A program made the translations under genes and the position numbers. The notes beneath the pieces are model-generated. The model was not told where the DNA came from. It worked only from the letters and a program-made list of their open reading frames with translations, and searched no databases. A stretch of DNA of 64,000 nt, taken from Aquabacter cavernae (lineage in GTDB: Bacteria > Pseudomonadota > Alphaproteobacteria > Rhizobiales > Xanthobacteraceae). The DNA lies in NCBI RefSeq assembly GCF_003993795.1, contig NZ_RWKV01000015.1:434001-498000 (forward strand). The letters are read 5' to 3'. Shown here in pieces: positions 27,052 to 35,505 of this stretch (its first letter is position 1; each line of letters opens with the position of its first letter).

Positions 27052-29120
27052 GCGGCGGGCTCTTCGAGGGCCTTGAGCAGCGGGCCGAGATGCGCGGCAT
27101 AGCGGGCTGCCCGTCCCGCCGAGGTCTTGTAGAGCGGCTGGCGCACCTGGAGGAGGCTCGCCGTGCGCACCGGCCGCTGGGTCTCATGGAAGGCCAGGCA
27201 GCGGTCGTCCCAGGGCAGGCCCAGCGCTTCGAGCAGGCGGCGGGTCTCGCCCTCCTGGTCCGCGATCACCGCCTCGTAATCCACCTCGATGAAGCGCTCC
27301 GGCGGCATCACCGCCCGCCAGTGCGCCATCAGCCGCTCATAGTGGCGGTGGAAGGCGCCCAGTTCCGCGAGGTCGTAGGTGAAGACCTGCTCGCCCTGGA
27401 ACAGCTTCGTGTAGCAGGACAGGCAGGTATCCACGGCGTTGCGGCGGCTGTGGATGATCCGGGCACCGGGCAGGATCATGCCGATCAGGCCCACATGCAG
27501 GAAATTGGCGGGCATCTTGTCCACCACATGGGCGCGCCCGTTCGCTCGCTGCGCCACATGGGTGAGATAGGCTTGGCCAAGCGCCGCGATGTCCTGGGGC
27601 GAGAGCCCGCCCGCCGTGGCCGGATAGCCGGGAATACCGGACACCAGGCGCTCCAGGGTGGAAAGCTCGCCCGCCCCGTGCACCTGCGGGTGAGAGGCGA
27701 GGATCTGTTCCAGCAAGGTGGTGCCGGAGCGGGGCATGCCGACGATGAAGATGGGCATGGCGGAGGGATCGCCGCTTGCCGCCTGCCGCGCGATGACCTC
27801 GGCCGGCATGGCGGCGGCGATGTCGTCCATCCAGCGGCCGGAGGCAGCGACGTCGAAGGTCAGCGTGGAGCGCTTCAGGCGATTGCCCTCGCCGTAATGG
27901 GCGAAGGCGCGGGGCGCGTCGCCAGCATCCAGCAGCGCCTTGCCCAGCGCGAAGTGCAGGGCCATGCGGTCCTTGTAGGATATGGTCCGGCCCGGCGCGA
28001 GAAGCTGCTCCATCTGCGCGATCTCGGGATCGCCGGGCGTGAAGGTCTTCAGCTCCGTGCGGCTCGACCAGGCGGCAACGTTGCGCGGGCTTTCCGCCAG
28101 TAGGGCTTCATATCCCTCGATCGCTTCCTGCTTGCGGCCCAGTTCCATCAGCAGGGCCGCGCGGCTCGCGAGTGCATTGTCCCGCGAAATGCCCGGAAGC
28201 TCGGCGGCACGCACGAAGGCGGCGAGCGACTCGTCGTGACGCCCCATGGCCTGGAGCAGCTCGCCATGGGTGGCATGCGCCTCCGCGCTCTGCGGGGCGA
28301 GGGCAAGCGCGCGCTCCGCCGCCTCCAGCCCCGCTTCGGCCCGGTCGATCCGCATCAGGATCTTGGCCCGCGCCATATGCGCGCCGCCATGGTTGGGGGC
28401 GAAGGCCAGCAGCGAGTCCAGCCAGTGCAGCGCCTCGATCCGGCGATGGCGGCTGATCTCGGCGGCGGCAAGATTCACATAGGCATCGGAGAGCTTGGGA
28501 TTGAGGTCGATGGCTTCCCGCGCGGATGCGCAAGCCTCTTCCGGCTCGCCCAGCTCGTTCAGCAGATAGGCCATATTGCTGAGCGCTTCCGCATAGGCCG
28601 GACGCAGCGCCAGCGCGCTGGTGAACTGGGCGCGCGCCTTCTCCAGCTCGCCCATGCGGATAAAGGTGTTGCCGAGATTGTTGTGCACTTCCGGGCTGGG
28701 CCGAACCGCAATCACGCGCTCCAGGCACGACACGCTTTCCGACAGCTTGCCTGCCTCCTGGAGGATGATGCCCAGATTGTTCCAGGCCGAGACCAGGGAG
28801 GGGTCGATGGCCACCGCCCGCCGCGCCATGTCCTCGGCTTCCGCCAGGATGCCCTTCTGGCGCAGCATTTCGGCAAGGTTGCTCAGATAGAGCGCCGGAA
28901 CGCGGGGAGACAGAGCCGCCTGCCGCAGATGCTGAACGGCGAGGTCCAGGTTTCCATAGGCGTGGGCCATGAGCCCCAGAATGTGCAGCGCATCCGGCTG
29001 GCCGGGCCAGACCGCGAGCACGCGCTGGCAGAGCTGCTCCGCCGGTTCCGCTTGGCCCGCCTGCCAATGGGCGCTGGCCCGCTGCAACGCCTCCTGGATC
29101 GTCAACTGATTAGATTGCAT
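27048..29120 (-). CDS. TPR-repeat sulfotransferase family protein
   Basis: A 690-residue protein. Residues 1 to about 390 hold tandem tetratricopeptide repeats (for instance ALHILGLMAHAYGNLDLAVQHLRQA, EVHNNLGNTFIRMGELEKARAQF). The C-terminal 250 residues are a sulfotransferase domain. The 5'-phosphosulfate loop FIVGMPRSGTTLLEQIL is near residues 453-470 and the 3'-phosphate motif RIIHSRRNAVDTCLSCY near 550. The domain is of the tyrosylprotein/bacterial Sulfotransfer_3 type, using PAPS as sulfate donor. TPRs fused to a sulfotransferase are common in alphaproteobacteria; acceptors are mostly unknown. It is the first gene of a two-gene operon with the TPR glycosyltransferase (four-base overlap). 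Confidence 0.88.
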   Translation of the reverse strand: MQSNQLTIQEALQRASAHWQAGQAEPAEQLCQRVLAVWPGQPDALHILGLMAHAYGNLDLAVQHLRQAALSPRVPALYLSNLAEMLRQKGILAEAEDMARRAVAIDPSLVSAWNNLGIILQEAGKLSESVSCLERVIAVRPSPEVHNNLGNTFIRMGELEKARAQFTSALALRPAYAEALSNMAYLLNELGEPEEACASAREAIDLNPKLSDAYVNLAAAEISRHRRIEALHWLDSLLAFAPNHGGAHMARAKILMRIDRAEAGLEAAERALALAPQSAEAHATHGELLQAMGRHDESLAAFVRAAELPGISRDNALASRAALLMELGRKQEAIEGYEALLAESPRNVAAWSSRTELKTFTPGDPEIAQMEQLLAPGRTISYKDRMALHFALGKALLDAGDAPRAFAHYGEGNRLKRSTLTFDVAASGRWMDDIAAAMPAEVIARQAASGDPSAMPIFIVGMPRSGTTLLEQILASHPQVHGAGELSTLERLVSGIPGYPATAGGLSPQDIAALGQAYLTHVAQRANGRAHVVDKMPANFLHVGLIGMILPGARIIHSRRNAVDTCLSCYTKLFQGEQVFTYDLAELGAFHRHYERLMAHWRAVMPPERFIEVDYEAVIADQEGETRRLLEALGLPWDDRCLAFHETQRPVRTASLLQVRQPLYKTSAGRAARYAAHLGPLLKALEEPAA

Positions 29121-29276
29121 GCCGCCTGCGGTTCCGACGAAGACGCCTCAACGCTCGGCGTCATGACTGGTTGTTCAGGCGGCACTCTATCGGCGTTTCG
29201 GTTGTGGGCCACCGATAAATGCGGTCCTTCCCCGAAAACGGAACCGCCGCGCAGGACCGATCCCCGGAACGGCCGC

Positions 29277-29987
29277 TCAGAACGTGGGCGGCGTGTTGAT
29301 CCAGATGACCACGGCGTCGCTGGGGCCGGGATTGAGGAAGGAATGGGGGCTTTCGGAGCGGAAGCAGAAGGAATCGCCCTTGCCGAGCACATGGGTCTGA
29401 TTGTTGATGGTCAGCTCGATGAAGCCCTCGATGATGAACCCGGCTTCCTCGCCCGCATGGGAATAATCGCCCGCCGAGCCGTGCCCGGCGGTGATGGTGA
29501 GCAGGCTGCCCTGCAGCATGCGCTCGCGCGTATAGGGAATGATCTGCTCGATCCGCACCCCTTGCTGGGGAAGCCCGAGATAATCGAGCGCCACCTCCCT
29601 GCGGTCACCCGCGCGCACCACCATGCAGCTCTCGGTTTCCGAGCCCGTCAGGAACGATGCCATGGAGGTGCCGAGGCCCGCCACCAGCTTGTGCAGCACG
29701 GACAGGGAGGGCAGGAGGCGCCCGTTCTCGATGCGGGAGACGAGGCTCGCCGAGCAATCGGCGCGGGCCGCCAGCTCGGTCAGCGTCAGGCCCTGGGCCC
29801 GCCGCATGGTCTGGAGCCGTCGCCCGATCCGCGCCGCTTCCAGGCCCGGCTCGACGACGGCAGACGGCGCGGGGGCGGCTACGCGCGGCTCGGCGGGCGC
29901 GGGGCGCTTGGCGGCCGGGCGACGCCCGGCGGCGCCCGTGGCCGCCGTCCGCTTTCCCTTCACCTTCGGTCCGCTCGTCGTACTCAT
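29277..29987 (-). CDS. XRE-family regulator with C-terminal cupin sensor domain
   Basis: A 236-residue regulator starting at ATG 29987 with GAGG upstream; an in-frame start at 30017 would add ten residues. Residues 1-50 are a basic, Ala/Pro-rich tail. About 54-108 are an XRE helix-turn-helix (RIGRRLQTMRRAQGLTLTEL then SASLVSRIENGRLLPS). About 160-232 form a cupin barrel (GDYSHAGEEAGFIIEGFIEL, HVLGKGDSFCFRSESPHSF). The group includes regulators of amino-acid, polyamine and nitrile-related pathways, with the cupin sensing a small molecule. It lies alone between the TPR operon and the hydrolase/cupin genes, which are the nearest plausible targets. Confidence 0.85.
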   Translation of the reverse strand: MSTTSGPKVKGKRTAATGAAGRRPAAKRPAPAEPRVAAPAPSAVVEPGLEAARIGRRLQTMRRAQGLTLTELAARADCSASLVSRIENGRLLPSLSVLHKLVAGLGTSMASFLTGSETESCMVVRAGDRREVALDYLGLPQQGVRIEQIIPYTRERMLQGSLLTITAGHGSAGDYSHAGEEAGFIIEGFIELTINNQTHVLGKGDSFCFRSESPHSFLNPGPSDAVVIWINTPPTF

Positions 29988-30072
29988 CAAAGACCTCGGC
30001 AGCGTTCCCGGAATCACGCCGCTGGGAACACTGACCCTTTAACGGCTCTGCGCCACCTCTGGAAGTATTTGC

Positions 30073-30098
30073 GACGGGGCGGCGGCTTCCGCCCCGTC
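30073..30098 (-). terminator. 10-base GC hairpin after the binding-protein remnant
   Basis: GACGGGGCGG (30073-30082) pairs with CCGCCCCGTC (30089-30098) across a six-base loop, 38 bases after the stop of the remnant at 30137 on the minus strand. There is no U-run, so it is an inefficient or Rho-assisted terminator. Confidence 0.4.
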
Positions 30099-30136
30099 AC
30101 GCGCGCCCTTTTACGGGCGCGGTCTTACCCTGCCCA

Positions 30137-30316
30137 TCACGGACGCCAGCCCTTGGGCGGCTGGATCTTGCTCCTGTCCACGCCGTCCAGCGTCTGCGGG
30201 GTCACCCCGATCAGCGGAATATTGATGATCTTGGGATCCGGCTTCACGCCCTTCAACAGGCCGCTGACCACCTTGACCTCGGTGCGGCCGACGAGGACAG
30301 GCGACCAGTGAGGGTC
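30137..30316 (-). pseudogene. 3' remnant of an ABC-type sugar-binding protein gene
   Basis: About 59 codons before the TGA at 30137-30139 read as a well-formed C-terminus (VGRTEVKVVSGLLKG, then IINIPLIGVTPQTLD and DRSKIQPPKGWRP). This resembles the tail of a periplasmic sugar/rhizopine-type substrate-binding protein. Upstream in the same frame the sequence becomes arginine-rich nonsense that overlaps the end of the hydrolase gene, so only the 3' end of the old gene survives. The break point is close to a 15-base tandem duplication at 30336-30365. The family call is tentative. Confidence 0.5.
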
Positions 30317-30335
30317 CCGGCCCGCCGCCCCGCGA

Positions 30336-30365
30336 TTGCTCAGGCGGCCTTTGCTCAGGCGGCTT
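30336..30365. repeat. 15-base tandem duplication across the hydrolase stop codon
   Basis: Two adjacent copies of TTGCTCAGGCGGCCT (30336-30350; 30351-30365 with one mismatch) cover the stop codon of the fumarylacetoacetase-family gene. The extra copy is a likely footprint of the rearrangement that truncated the binding-protein gene. Confidence 0.6.
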
Positions 30366-31422
30366 TGCGGGCGGCGCGCCAGTTCACCTTCTCGGGACGC
30401 GGCGGCAGGATGCGGTTGCGCAGCACGCCAAGACCGGAGGCCTCCAGCTCCACCACGTCGCCCGCCTTGATCCACTTATCCAGCTCGAAGCCGCAGCCGT
30501 GATTGACCGTGCCGGAGCCCAGCACATCGCCCACGTTCAGCGTCTCGTCCTGCGAGGTGTAGGAGATCATCTCCTCGAAGCTCCACTGCATCTCGCCCGG
30601 CGTGGACTGGGCCCACACCTCGCCGTTCACCAGCACCCGCATGGGGGTGTTGAGCACGTCGGGAAGCTCGTCCGGCGTCACGATCCAGGGGCCGAGGCCC
30701 CAAGCGAAGTCCTTGCCCTTATAGGGCCCGGTATTGTTGGCCATCTCGCCGCGCTGGGTGTCGCGGGCGGAGAAGTCGTTCAGCAGGGTGAAGCCGAGAA
30801 TGTGGGCGCCCGCCTCGTCAGCATCCACATTCCGGGCGGCGCGGCCCACCACCGCCGCGATCTCCAGCTCGAAGTCCAGCTTCTGGGTGTAGCTCGGCCA
30901 CTGCACGTCCTCGTCATGCCCGACGAGAGAGGTGGAATTGCCCTTGAACGCGAACGGGCGCTCATACCATTCCGTGGGCAGCTTCAGGCCCATCTTGCCG
31001 AAGGTGGCGAGCAGATGATCCTCGAACGCCGCGAAGTCGCGCAGCACCGGCACCTTGATGGGCGGGCGCAGCTTCACGTCCGACAGGCGATGGGCCAGCC
31101 GCTCGCCGCGCGGCCCGCGCAGGTCACCGCCGATGATGGCGCCCCAATTGGCGGCGGCGAAGGCTTCCACCTCCACCACGGGGTCCAGGGACGGGCCATA
31201 GAGCTGGGCCAGGGCCTGGAGGTCGGACGGCAGGAAGGCATCCGCGCGCAGCGTCGGGCTGGGCTTCCCGGTGGCCGCCGAAAGGGCGGCGAAGGCGGCG
31301 TTGGCGTCCAGCACCCAGCCCTCGCCTGTGCGGGCGGCGCCGATGGCGGTGTCGGCGAACACAGTACCGAAGCGGTCGATGGGGCCGACAGGGGTGTCAA
31401 TGCGGAAGGTGGCGAGTTTCAT
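30355..31422 (-). CDS. Fumarylacetoacetate hydrolase (FAH) family protein
   Basis: A 355-residue soluble enzyme. The catalytic FAH fold spans about residues 90-345. The metal-ligand region is QKLDFELEIAAVVGRAARN with the following LLNDFSARDTQR, and GSGTVNHGCGFELDKW is the conserved late loop. Family members cleave C-C bonds in 2,4-diketo acids or hydrate/decarboxylate aromatic breakdown products using Mg or Mn. The length fits the two-domain 2-keto-4-pentenoate hydratase/FAH-like group. It is translationally coupled to the upstream cupin gene by a four-base overlap (31419-31422), which points to a shared catabolic pathway, probably for an aromatic compound. Confidence 0.88.
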   Translation of the reverse strand: MKLATFRIDTPVGPIDRFGTVFADTAIGAARTGEGWVLDANAAFAALSAATGKPSPTLRADAFLPSDLQALAQLYGPSLDPVVEVEAFAAANWGAIIGGDLRGPRGERLAHRLSDVKLRPPIKVPVLRDFAAFEDHLLATFGKMGLKLPTEWYERPFAFKGNSTSLVGHDEDVQWPSYTQKLDFELEIAAVVGRAARNVDADEAGAHILGFTLLNDFSARDTQRGEMANNTGPYKGKDFAWGLGPWIVTPDELPDVLNTPMRVLVNGEVWAQSTPGEMQWSFEEMISYTSQDETLNVGDVLGSGTVNHGCGFELDKWIKAGDVVELEASGLGVLRNRILPPRPEKVNWRAARKAA

Positions 31423-31970
31423 CGTGCAGTCCTCGGAAGATCGACCTTGTCGTCGGCGTCGGTGCCGGGGAACGGCCCCTGCTTGATCTCGATGAGCCGG
31501 GTGCGCGGCTCCAGGAATTCCACCTCGTGCCCCTCGGCCATGAGCACGAGATCGTTGGGCTCCAGATAGACGTCGCCCAGCGAGTCACCCGTGGTGGTGA
31601 AGATGCCCACGCGCGCCTTGCCGCTCTGGCAGATCAGCACCTGATGGCGTGTGGGCAGTGGGGCCAGGGGCTCGTTGGGCACATGGTAGTGGGCGAGCGT
31701 GGTCGCGCCCGGATGGCGCTCAAGCATGATGAGTTGGAGCGGCCAGCCATCCTCCGTCACATGCGCCTTGGTGGTGCGCTCCAGGGTGGGATCGGCCACT
31801 TTGTAGGCTTCCTGGACGTGGCGGATCTCCGCCTCGGTCTCCATGAAGGGCGGGAACTTGTCGAACGCATCGAACTTCCCGCCGATATAGATGGCGACCG
31901 TGCGGTGGTCGTCCGGTGCCCTGAAGAAGCGTACGTGCTCTATGGTCTGGTCGGGATGCGTGCTCGACAT
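31419..31970 (-). CDS. Cupin-like protein, function unknown
   Basis: A 183-residue protein with a single cupin-like barrel in its C-terminal two thirds (GATTLAHYHVPNEPLAPLPTRHQVL, then LEPNDLVLMAEGHEVEFLEP). The histidines in AHYH and near RHQV could hold a metal, as in small cupin dioxygenases or isomerases. The first 60 residues include a YIGGKFDAFDKFPPF segment that I do not recognise. It is the first gene of an operon with the FAH-family hydrolase and is divergent from the LysR-NIPSNAP pair, which suggests LysR control. The specific reaction is unknown. Confidence 0.65.
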   Translation of the reverse strand: MSSTHPDQTIEHVRFFRAPDDHRTVAIYIGGKFDAFDKFPPFMETEAEIRHVQEAYKVADPTLERTTKAHVTEDGWPLQLIMLERHPGATTLAHYHVPNEPLAPLPTRHQVLICQSGKARVGIFTTTGDSLGDVYLEPNDLVLMAEGHEVEFLEPRTRLIEIKQGPFPGTDADDKVDLPRTAR

Positions 31971-32291
31971 CTCTCGTTCCGTCTGGTTGCGGGACGGCTG
32001 GGGCCGCCCCTCGCCTGCGGCCCAGGGCTTTCGCCTCCCGGAACCGCTTCGGCCCAGTCAGGCTTGCACCGACCGGCACCTCGCAGAAGCCCGCAAAACT
32101 GGAACATATCGTTCCCAAAAAAGAAACATTCGTTTTTAAATTCTGATTTTGCAAAATTTCTAAAAAATTTGCAGATGAGAAATTCTCGTGCAAATCTTTG
32201 TCTGCGGCGGGCGATACCGTGCTTTGGCGCCCGAGGGGGCACCGATGGACGGGGCGGGTCTCGACCAGCCAACGACCAGACGGGACTGCGA
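31971..32291. promoter_or_regulatory. Divergent promoter region with several dyads (LysR target candidate)
   Basis: This 321-base gap between the divergent cupin/FAH operon and the LysR gene is GC-rich on the left and AT-rich at 32100-32190. The AT-rich part holds GGAAC-N5-GTTCC (32101-32115), a 24-base imperfect palindrome with perfect TGCAAA/TTTGCA ends (32150-32173) and GAGAA-A-TTCTC (32177-32187). Such dyads between a LysR gene and its divergent target are typical LysR boxes. Confidence 0.55.
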
Positions 32292-33236
32292 ATGATCAAT
32301 CTCAACGATTACTATTATTTCGCCCATGTCGTTGACAGCAACGGGATCACGGCGGCAAGCAGAAGCCTCAACCTTCCCAAATCCACCTTGAGCCGCAGGA
32401 TCACGGATCTTGAGACACGCCTGGGCGTCCGTCTCATTCATCGGTCGTCCCGCACCTTCCTGGTGACCGAGTTGGGAAGCGAATTCTATCGCCATGCCCG
32501 CAACATGCTGGAGGAGGCGCAGGCCGCCGAAAGCGCGGTGCGCAACCGGCTGGCGAAGCCCAGCGGCACCCTGAAAGTGGCCTGCTCGCCCCTGGCGGCC
32601 GCGCTCTGCCTCGGCCCTGCCCTCCCCGGCTTTCTCGCCGGCCATCCCGATGTGCGCATCGAGCAGCGCATGCTGGCGCGCCTGGACGAGACCGGCGCGC
32701 GCGCGGCGGATGTCTATGTGGTCGCCCATGACGGCCCGCTGGAGGATTCCAGCATGATCCGGCGCCGCCTCACGGTAGAACCGCGCCACCTGTTCGCCGC
32801 CCCGGAGCTTGCGGACGACCTGAAGAGCGCCGCACATCTCGCGCGCCACAACCTCTTCATCCTGGCCGAGACGCCCGCGCGGCCGGTGCTCGTGGATTCG
32901 ACCGACAGGAGCGAACTGAAGCTGGATGCCGAGCCCCGGCTGGTGAGCAGCGACAGCGGCGCCATCCTCTCCGCGATCCGTGCGGGTGCCGGCATCGGCC
33001 TCCTGCCCGCGTCCTGCTGTGCCCGTGCGGTGACTGAGGGCGACATGGTGCGCGTTCTGCCACGCTGGAGCGGAACGCCCCTGGAGGTCAGCGCGCTCCT
33101 GCCCTCAAGTCGCGGCGTCCTGCCTTCGGTGCGTGCGCTGCTGGACCTCATGGGCGGGCGCCGGCCGGGTGCCGCGCAGGCGGGCCCGAGCACACCGAAG
33201 CCCGCGCTCCATATGGCCGTGGAGGGCTGCGCATGA
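32292..33236 (+). CDS. LysR-family transcriptional regulator
   Basis: A 314-residue LysR regulator starting at ATG 32292 (MINLNDYYYFAHVVDSNG). Residues 3-62 are the winged helix-turn-helix (ITAASRSLNLPKSTLSRRI, then LETRLGVRLIHRSSR). Residues about 88-300 are the two-lobed effector-binding domain (SGTLKVACSPLAAALCLGP, AGAGIGLLPASCCARA). The C-terminal 25 residues are Pro/Ala-rich. The stop overlaps the next gene's ATG by four bases, coupling it to the NIPSNAP protein. It is divergent from the cupin/FAH operon, so it probably regulates that operon from the dyads between them. Confidence 0.9.
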   Translation: MINLNDYYYFAHVVDSNGITAASRSLNLPKSTLSRRITDLETRLGVRLIHRSSRTFLVTELGSEFYRHARNMLEEAQAAESAVRNRLAKPSGTLKVACSPLAAALCLGPALPGFLAGHPDVRIEQRMLARLDETGARAADVYVVAHDGPLEDSSMIRRRLTVEPRHLFAAPELADDLKSAAHLARHNLFILAETPARPVLVDSTDRSELKLDAEPRLVSSDSGAILSAIRAGAGIGLLPASCCARAVTEGDMVRVLPRWSGTPLEVSALLPSSRGVLPSVRALLDLMGGRRPGAAQAGPSTPKPALHMAVEGCA

Positions 33237-33559
33237 TCCACGAGCTGAGATGCTATGACTGCCTGCCGGGGCGCCTGCCCCAGGTGCTGCTGCGCTTCGA
33301 GCAGGACGCCCTGCCGCTCTGGCGGGAGATGGGCATCCGGCCCCTGGGCTTCTGGACCACACTCGTCGGCGAAAATGACCAGTCGCTCCACTACATGCTG
33401 GCCTGGGAGAGCCTTGCGGAGCGCGAGACCCTCTGGGCCAGATTCGCCACCGACCCACGCTGGCAGGAGGCGCGCCGACGCAGCGAGACCGATGGCCCCC
33501 TCGTGGCACGCATCCGCAATTCCATCCTCAAGCCCGCACTGGGCTTCGCTCCGCGCTGA
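33233..33559 (+). CDS. NIPSNAP family protein
   Basis: A 108-residue protein opening MIHELRCYDCLPGRLPQVLLRF, with GFWTTLVGENDQSLHYMLAWES in the middle; both are typical of the NIPSNAP fold (dimeric ferredoxin-like barrel). The bacterial function is usually unknown, though members sit in catabolic clusters as putative binding or isomerising proteins. It overlaps the LysR stop by four bases. Its own stop (TGA 33557-33559) abuts the convergent stop of the TrmB-type gene at 33560 with no base between them. Confidence 0.8.
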   Translation: MIHELRCYDCLPGRLPQVLLRFEQDALPLWREMGIRPLGFWTTLVGENDQSLHYMLAWESLAERETLWARFATDPRWQEARRRSETDGPLVARIRNSILKPALGFAPR

Positions 33560-34399
33560 TCACGCCTTGCTCTTGCGCTTCGCAGCGGCGCGGGGGCGCG
33601 GCGAAATCCCCGTCTCCGCGTCCGCCGCCGGGCGTCCGGCCGCACGGGCCGGAAGAGGGGCGATGGCGGGCATGGAGATGGCCCACAGCGTCTCGAACAG
33701 GATGGACTGGAGGCGCGCGAAATCCTCGCTCTCGATGATGAGGCCGTAATTCTCGCGCTTGGACGACAGGATGGCCACCTTGTCGTCATAGACATATTGG
33801 GTGACGCCCAGCGAGATGCCCTCCGGCGCATAGCGCAGCTCGCGAAGCTGCTCGCGGCCGTCGGGCCAGATCTCCTCCACTTCCTTGTCGCGCGAGCGCA
33901 GCACCTTCAGCTTGATGTCGCGCTTCACCCGCTCGGCGATATAGGCGTCCATCTCGTCGAGGCCCGGCGTCTCCACCAGTTCGTTCATGGAGAGGATGCC
34001 CAACAGCGTGCCGCCCTGGCAGGTGAGCGTATCCCACAGCACCGTCTGGATGCCTTCCTCGCCCTCATAGAAGCGGATCTGCGGCTTGCCCTTGGCGCGG
34101 TTATAGAGGGAGCGGATCTGGGGCATCAGATCGCCGATCACCTGCTTCTTCAGCTCCAGGCGCTGGAGCATGCCCACCGGGTCCTCGGCCACCACGAAGC
34201 GGCGCCCGCCCCGCTCCTCGATGCGGATCAGCTCCTCCTGCTCCAGGCGCTCCAGCACGTCATAGGCCGTGGTGCGGGCGAGCCCCGCGCGGGCCGCCAC
34301 TTCCTGGACCGGCGCTTCTCCCAGTTCCACCGCCGCGAGGTAGAGCTTGAAGAGCTTTCCGGTGATGCCGATCTTGGCGAGCTTGTCTTCCATGTCCAT
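33560..34399 (-). CDS. TrmB-family transcriptional regulator
   Basis: A 279-residue regulator. Residues about 8-75 are a TrmB-type winged helix (LGEAPVQEVAARAGLARTTAYDVLERLEQEELI). About 75-115 is a helical dimerisation segment (QRLELKKQVIGDLMPQIRSLYN). The rest is the effector-domain-like part (IRFYEGEEGIQTVLWDTL, IAERVKRDIKLKVLRSRDKE, YVYDDKVAILSSKRENYGLIIES). It ends in a basic tail. TrmB proteins are best known from archaea as sugar-responsive regulators, and bacterial members often sit beside ABC importers. Here it is encoded just downstream of the nitrilase/Liv genes on the same strand, the likely targets. Start choice: ATG 34399, with a second ATG two codons later. Confidence 0.85.
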   Translation of the reverse strand: MDMEDKLAKIGITGKLFKLYLAAVELGEAPVQEVAARAGLARTTAYDVLERLEQEELIRIEERGGRRFVVAEDPVGMLQRLELKKQVIGDLMPQIRSLYNRAKGKPQIRFYEGEEGIQTVLWDTLTCQGGTLLGILSMNELVETPGLDEMDAYIAERVKRDIKLKVLRSRDKEVEEIWPDGREQLRELRYAPEGISLGVTQYVYDDKVAILSSKRENYGLIIESEDFARLQSILFETLWAISMPAIAPLPARAAGRPAADAETGISPRPRAAAKRKSKA

Positions 34400-34558
34400 T
34401 GCACGCTCTCTCGCGAGCGGTGATCCGCGCCGCGAGAATGGAGGAAAACGCGGGACAATGCATGCCCCGCGCCGTACGCGCCTACAGCCACGCGCGGGGG
34501 ATGACCAGCCCCGTTTCCGCGGCCCCGGCTTTCGGCCGGAACCGCGGCACCGCGGACA

Positions 34559-35485
34559 TCAACCCTTCAGGTTCACCGCCTGCTGCGGCGCCTCGTTCAC
34601 CGTGAGGGTGAAAACGTCCGGCCGGGCATAGTGTCCCGCCACGTCGAAATCGAACTTGGCGCGGGCGAGGTCGTCCGTGTCCAGCTCCGCCGTGAGCAAG
34701 GTTTCCTCGTCGAAGACGGGACCGGCCAGCACCTTGCCGAGCGGATCCAGGATCACCGCGCCGCCATGCATCACATAGGCGTCGGGATCATCCGGCAGGC
34801 TGCAGCGATAATCTTCCGGGAAGTCGCCGCGCTTGAGCACCTGGCAGGTGGAGAGGACGAAGCAGCGTCCTTCCAGCGCGATATGCCGCACGGTGGGAAG
34901 CCACGTCTCGCGGTCATCAGCCGTGGGCGCGCAATAGAGCGAGACGCCCTTGGCGTACATGGTCATGCGCAGCATGGGCATGTAGTTCTCCCAGCAGATG
35001 ACCGCGCCGATCTTGCCGATGGGCGTGTCGAATACCGGTAGCGTGGACCCGTCGCCATAGCCCCAGGCGAGGCGCTCGCCCGCCGTGGGCATGAGCTTGC
35101 GGTGCTTGCCCAGCAGCGTGCCGTCCGGCCCGAAATAGAGGACGGTGCAATAGAGCGTGCCCAGCTCCCGCTCCATCACCCCGATCACCACATAGGTCTT
35201 CGCCTTGGCCGCCGCCTCGCCGATGCGCACGGTCTGCGGACCGGGAACGGGGATGGCGGCGTCGAAATAGCGGCGGAACTCGTCACGCCCGCGCGTGGTG
35301 CGCACGCCGATGGAAATGTCGAAGTCCGACCCCTTGGGATAGACCGAGAGGAAGGCTTCCGGGAACACGACGATCTGGCACCCTTGCTCCCCCGCCTTCT
35401 CGATCCAGGCTTCCGCCTTGGCGACGGAGGCCTCCACATCGAACGGAACCGCGCCCACCTGGGCGACGCCGGCTTTGATCTTCAT
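34559..35485 (-). CDS. Nitrilase (carbon-nitrogen hydrolase family)
   Basis: A 308-residue enzyme from ATG 35485 (MKIKAGVAQVGAVPF, GGAG nine bases upstream); a start at 35509 would add eight residues. The Glu-Lys-Cys catalytic triad is intact: E43 in VVFPEAFLSVYPKG, K130 in GKHRKLMPT and C164 in AVICWENYMPMLR. The VICWENYMP context and the SVYPKG loop are those of true nitrilases, not amidases. Expected reaction: nitrile plus water to carboxylic acid and ammonia, by a thioimidate on Cys164. It lies 20 bases downstream of livF-like in one transcription unit with the importer, and an aldoxime dehydratase that makes nitriles is encoded 6.5 kb away, so the substrate is probably that enzyme's product. 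Confidence 0.9.
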   Translation of the reverse strand: MKIKAGVAQVGAVPFDVEASVAKAEAWIEKAGEQGCQIVVFPEAFLSVYPKGSDFDISIGVRTTRGRDEFRRYFDAAIPVPGPQTVRIGEAAAKAKTYVVIGVMERELGTLYCTVLYFGPDGTLLGKHRKLMPTAGERLAWGYGDGSTLPVFDTPIGKIGAVICWENYMPMLRMTMYAKGVSLYCAPTADDRETWLPTVRHIALEGRCFVLSTCQVLKRGDFPEDYRCSLPDDPDAYVMHGGAVILDPLGKVLAGPVFDEETLLTAELDTDDLARAKFDFDVAGHYARPDVFTLTVNEAPQQAVNLKG

Positions 35486-35505
35486 TGCTGTCACTCCGTG
35501 GGAAT

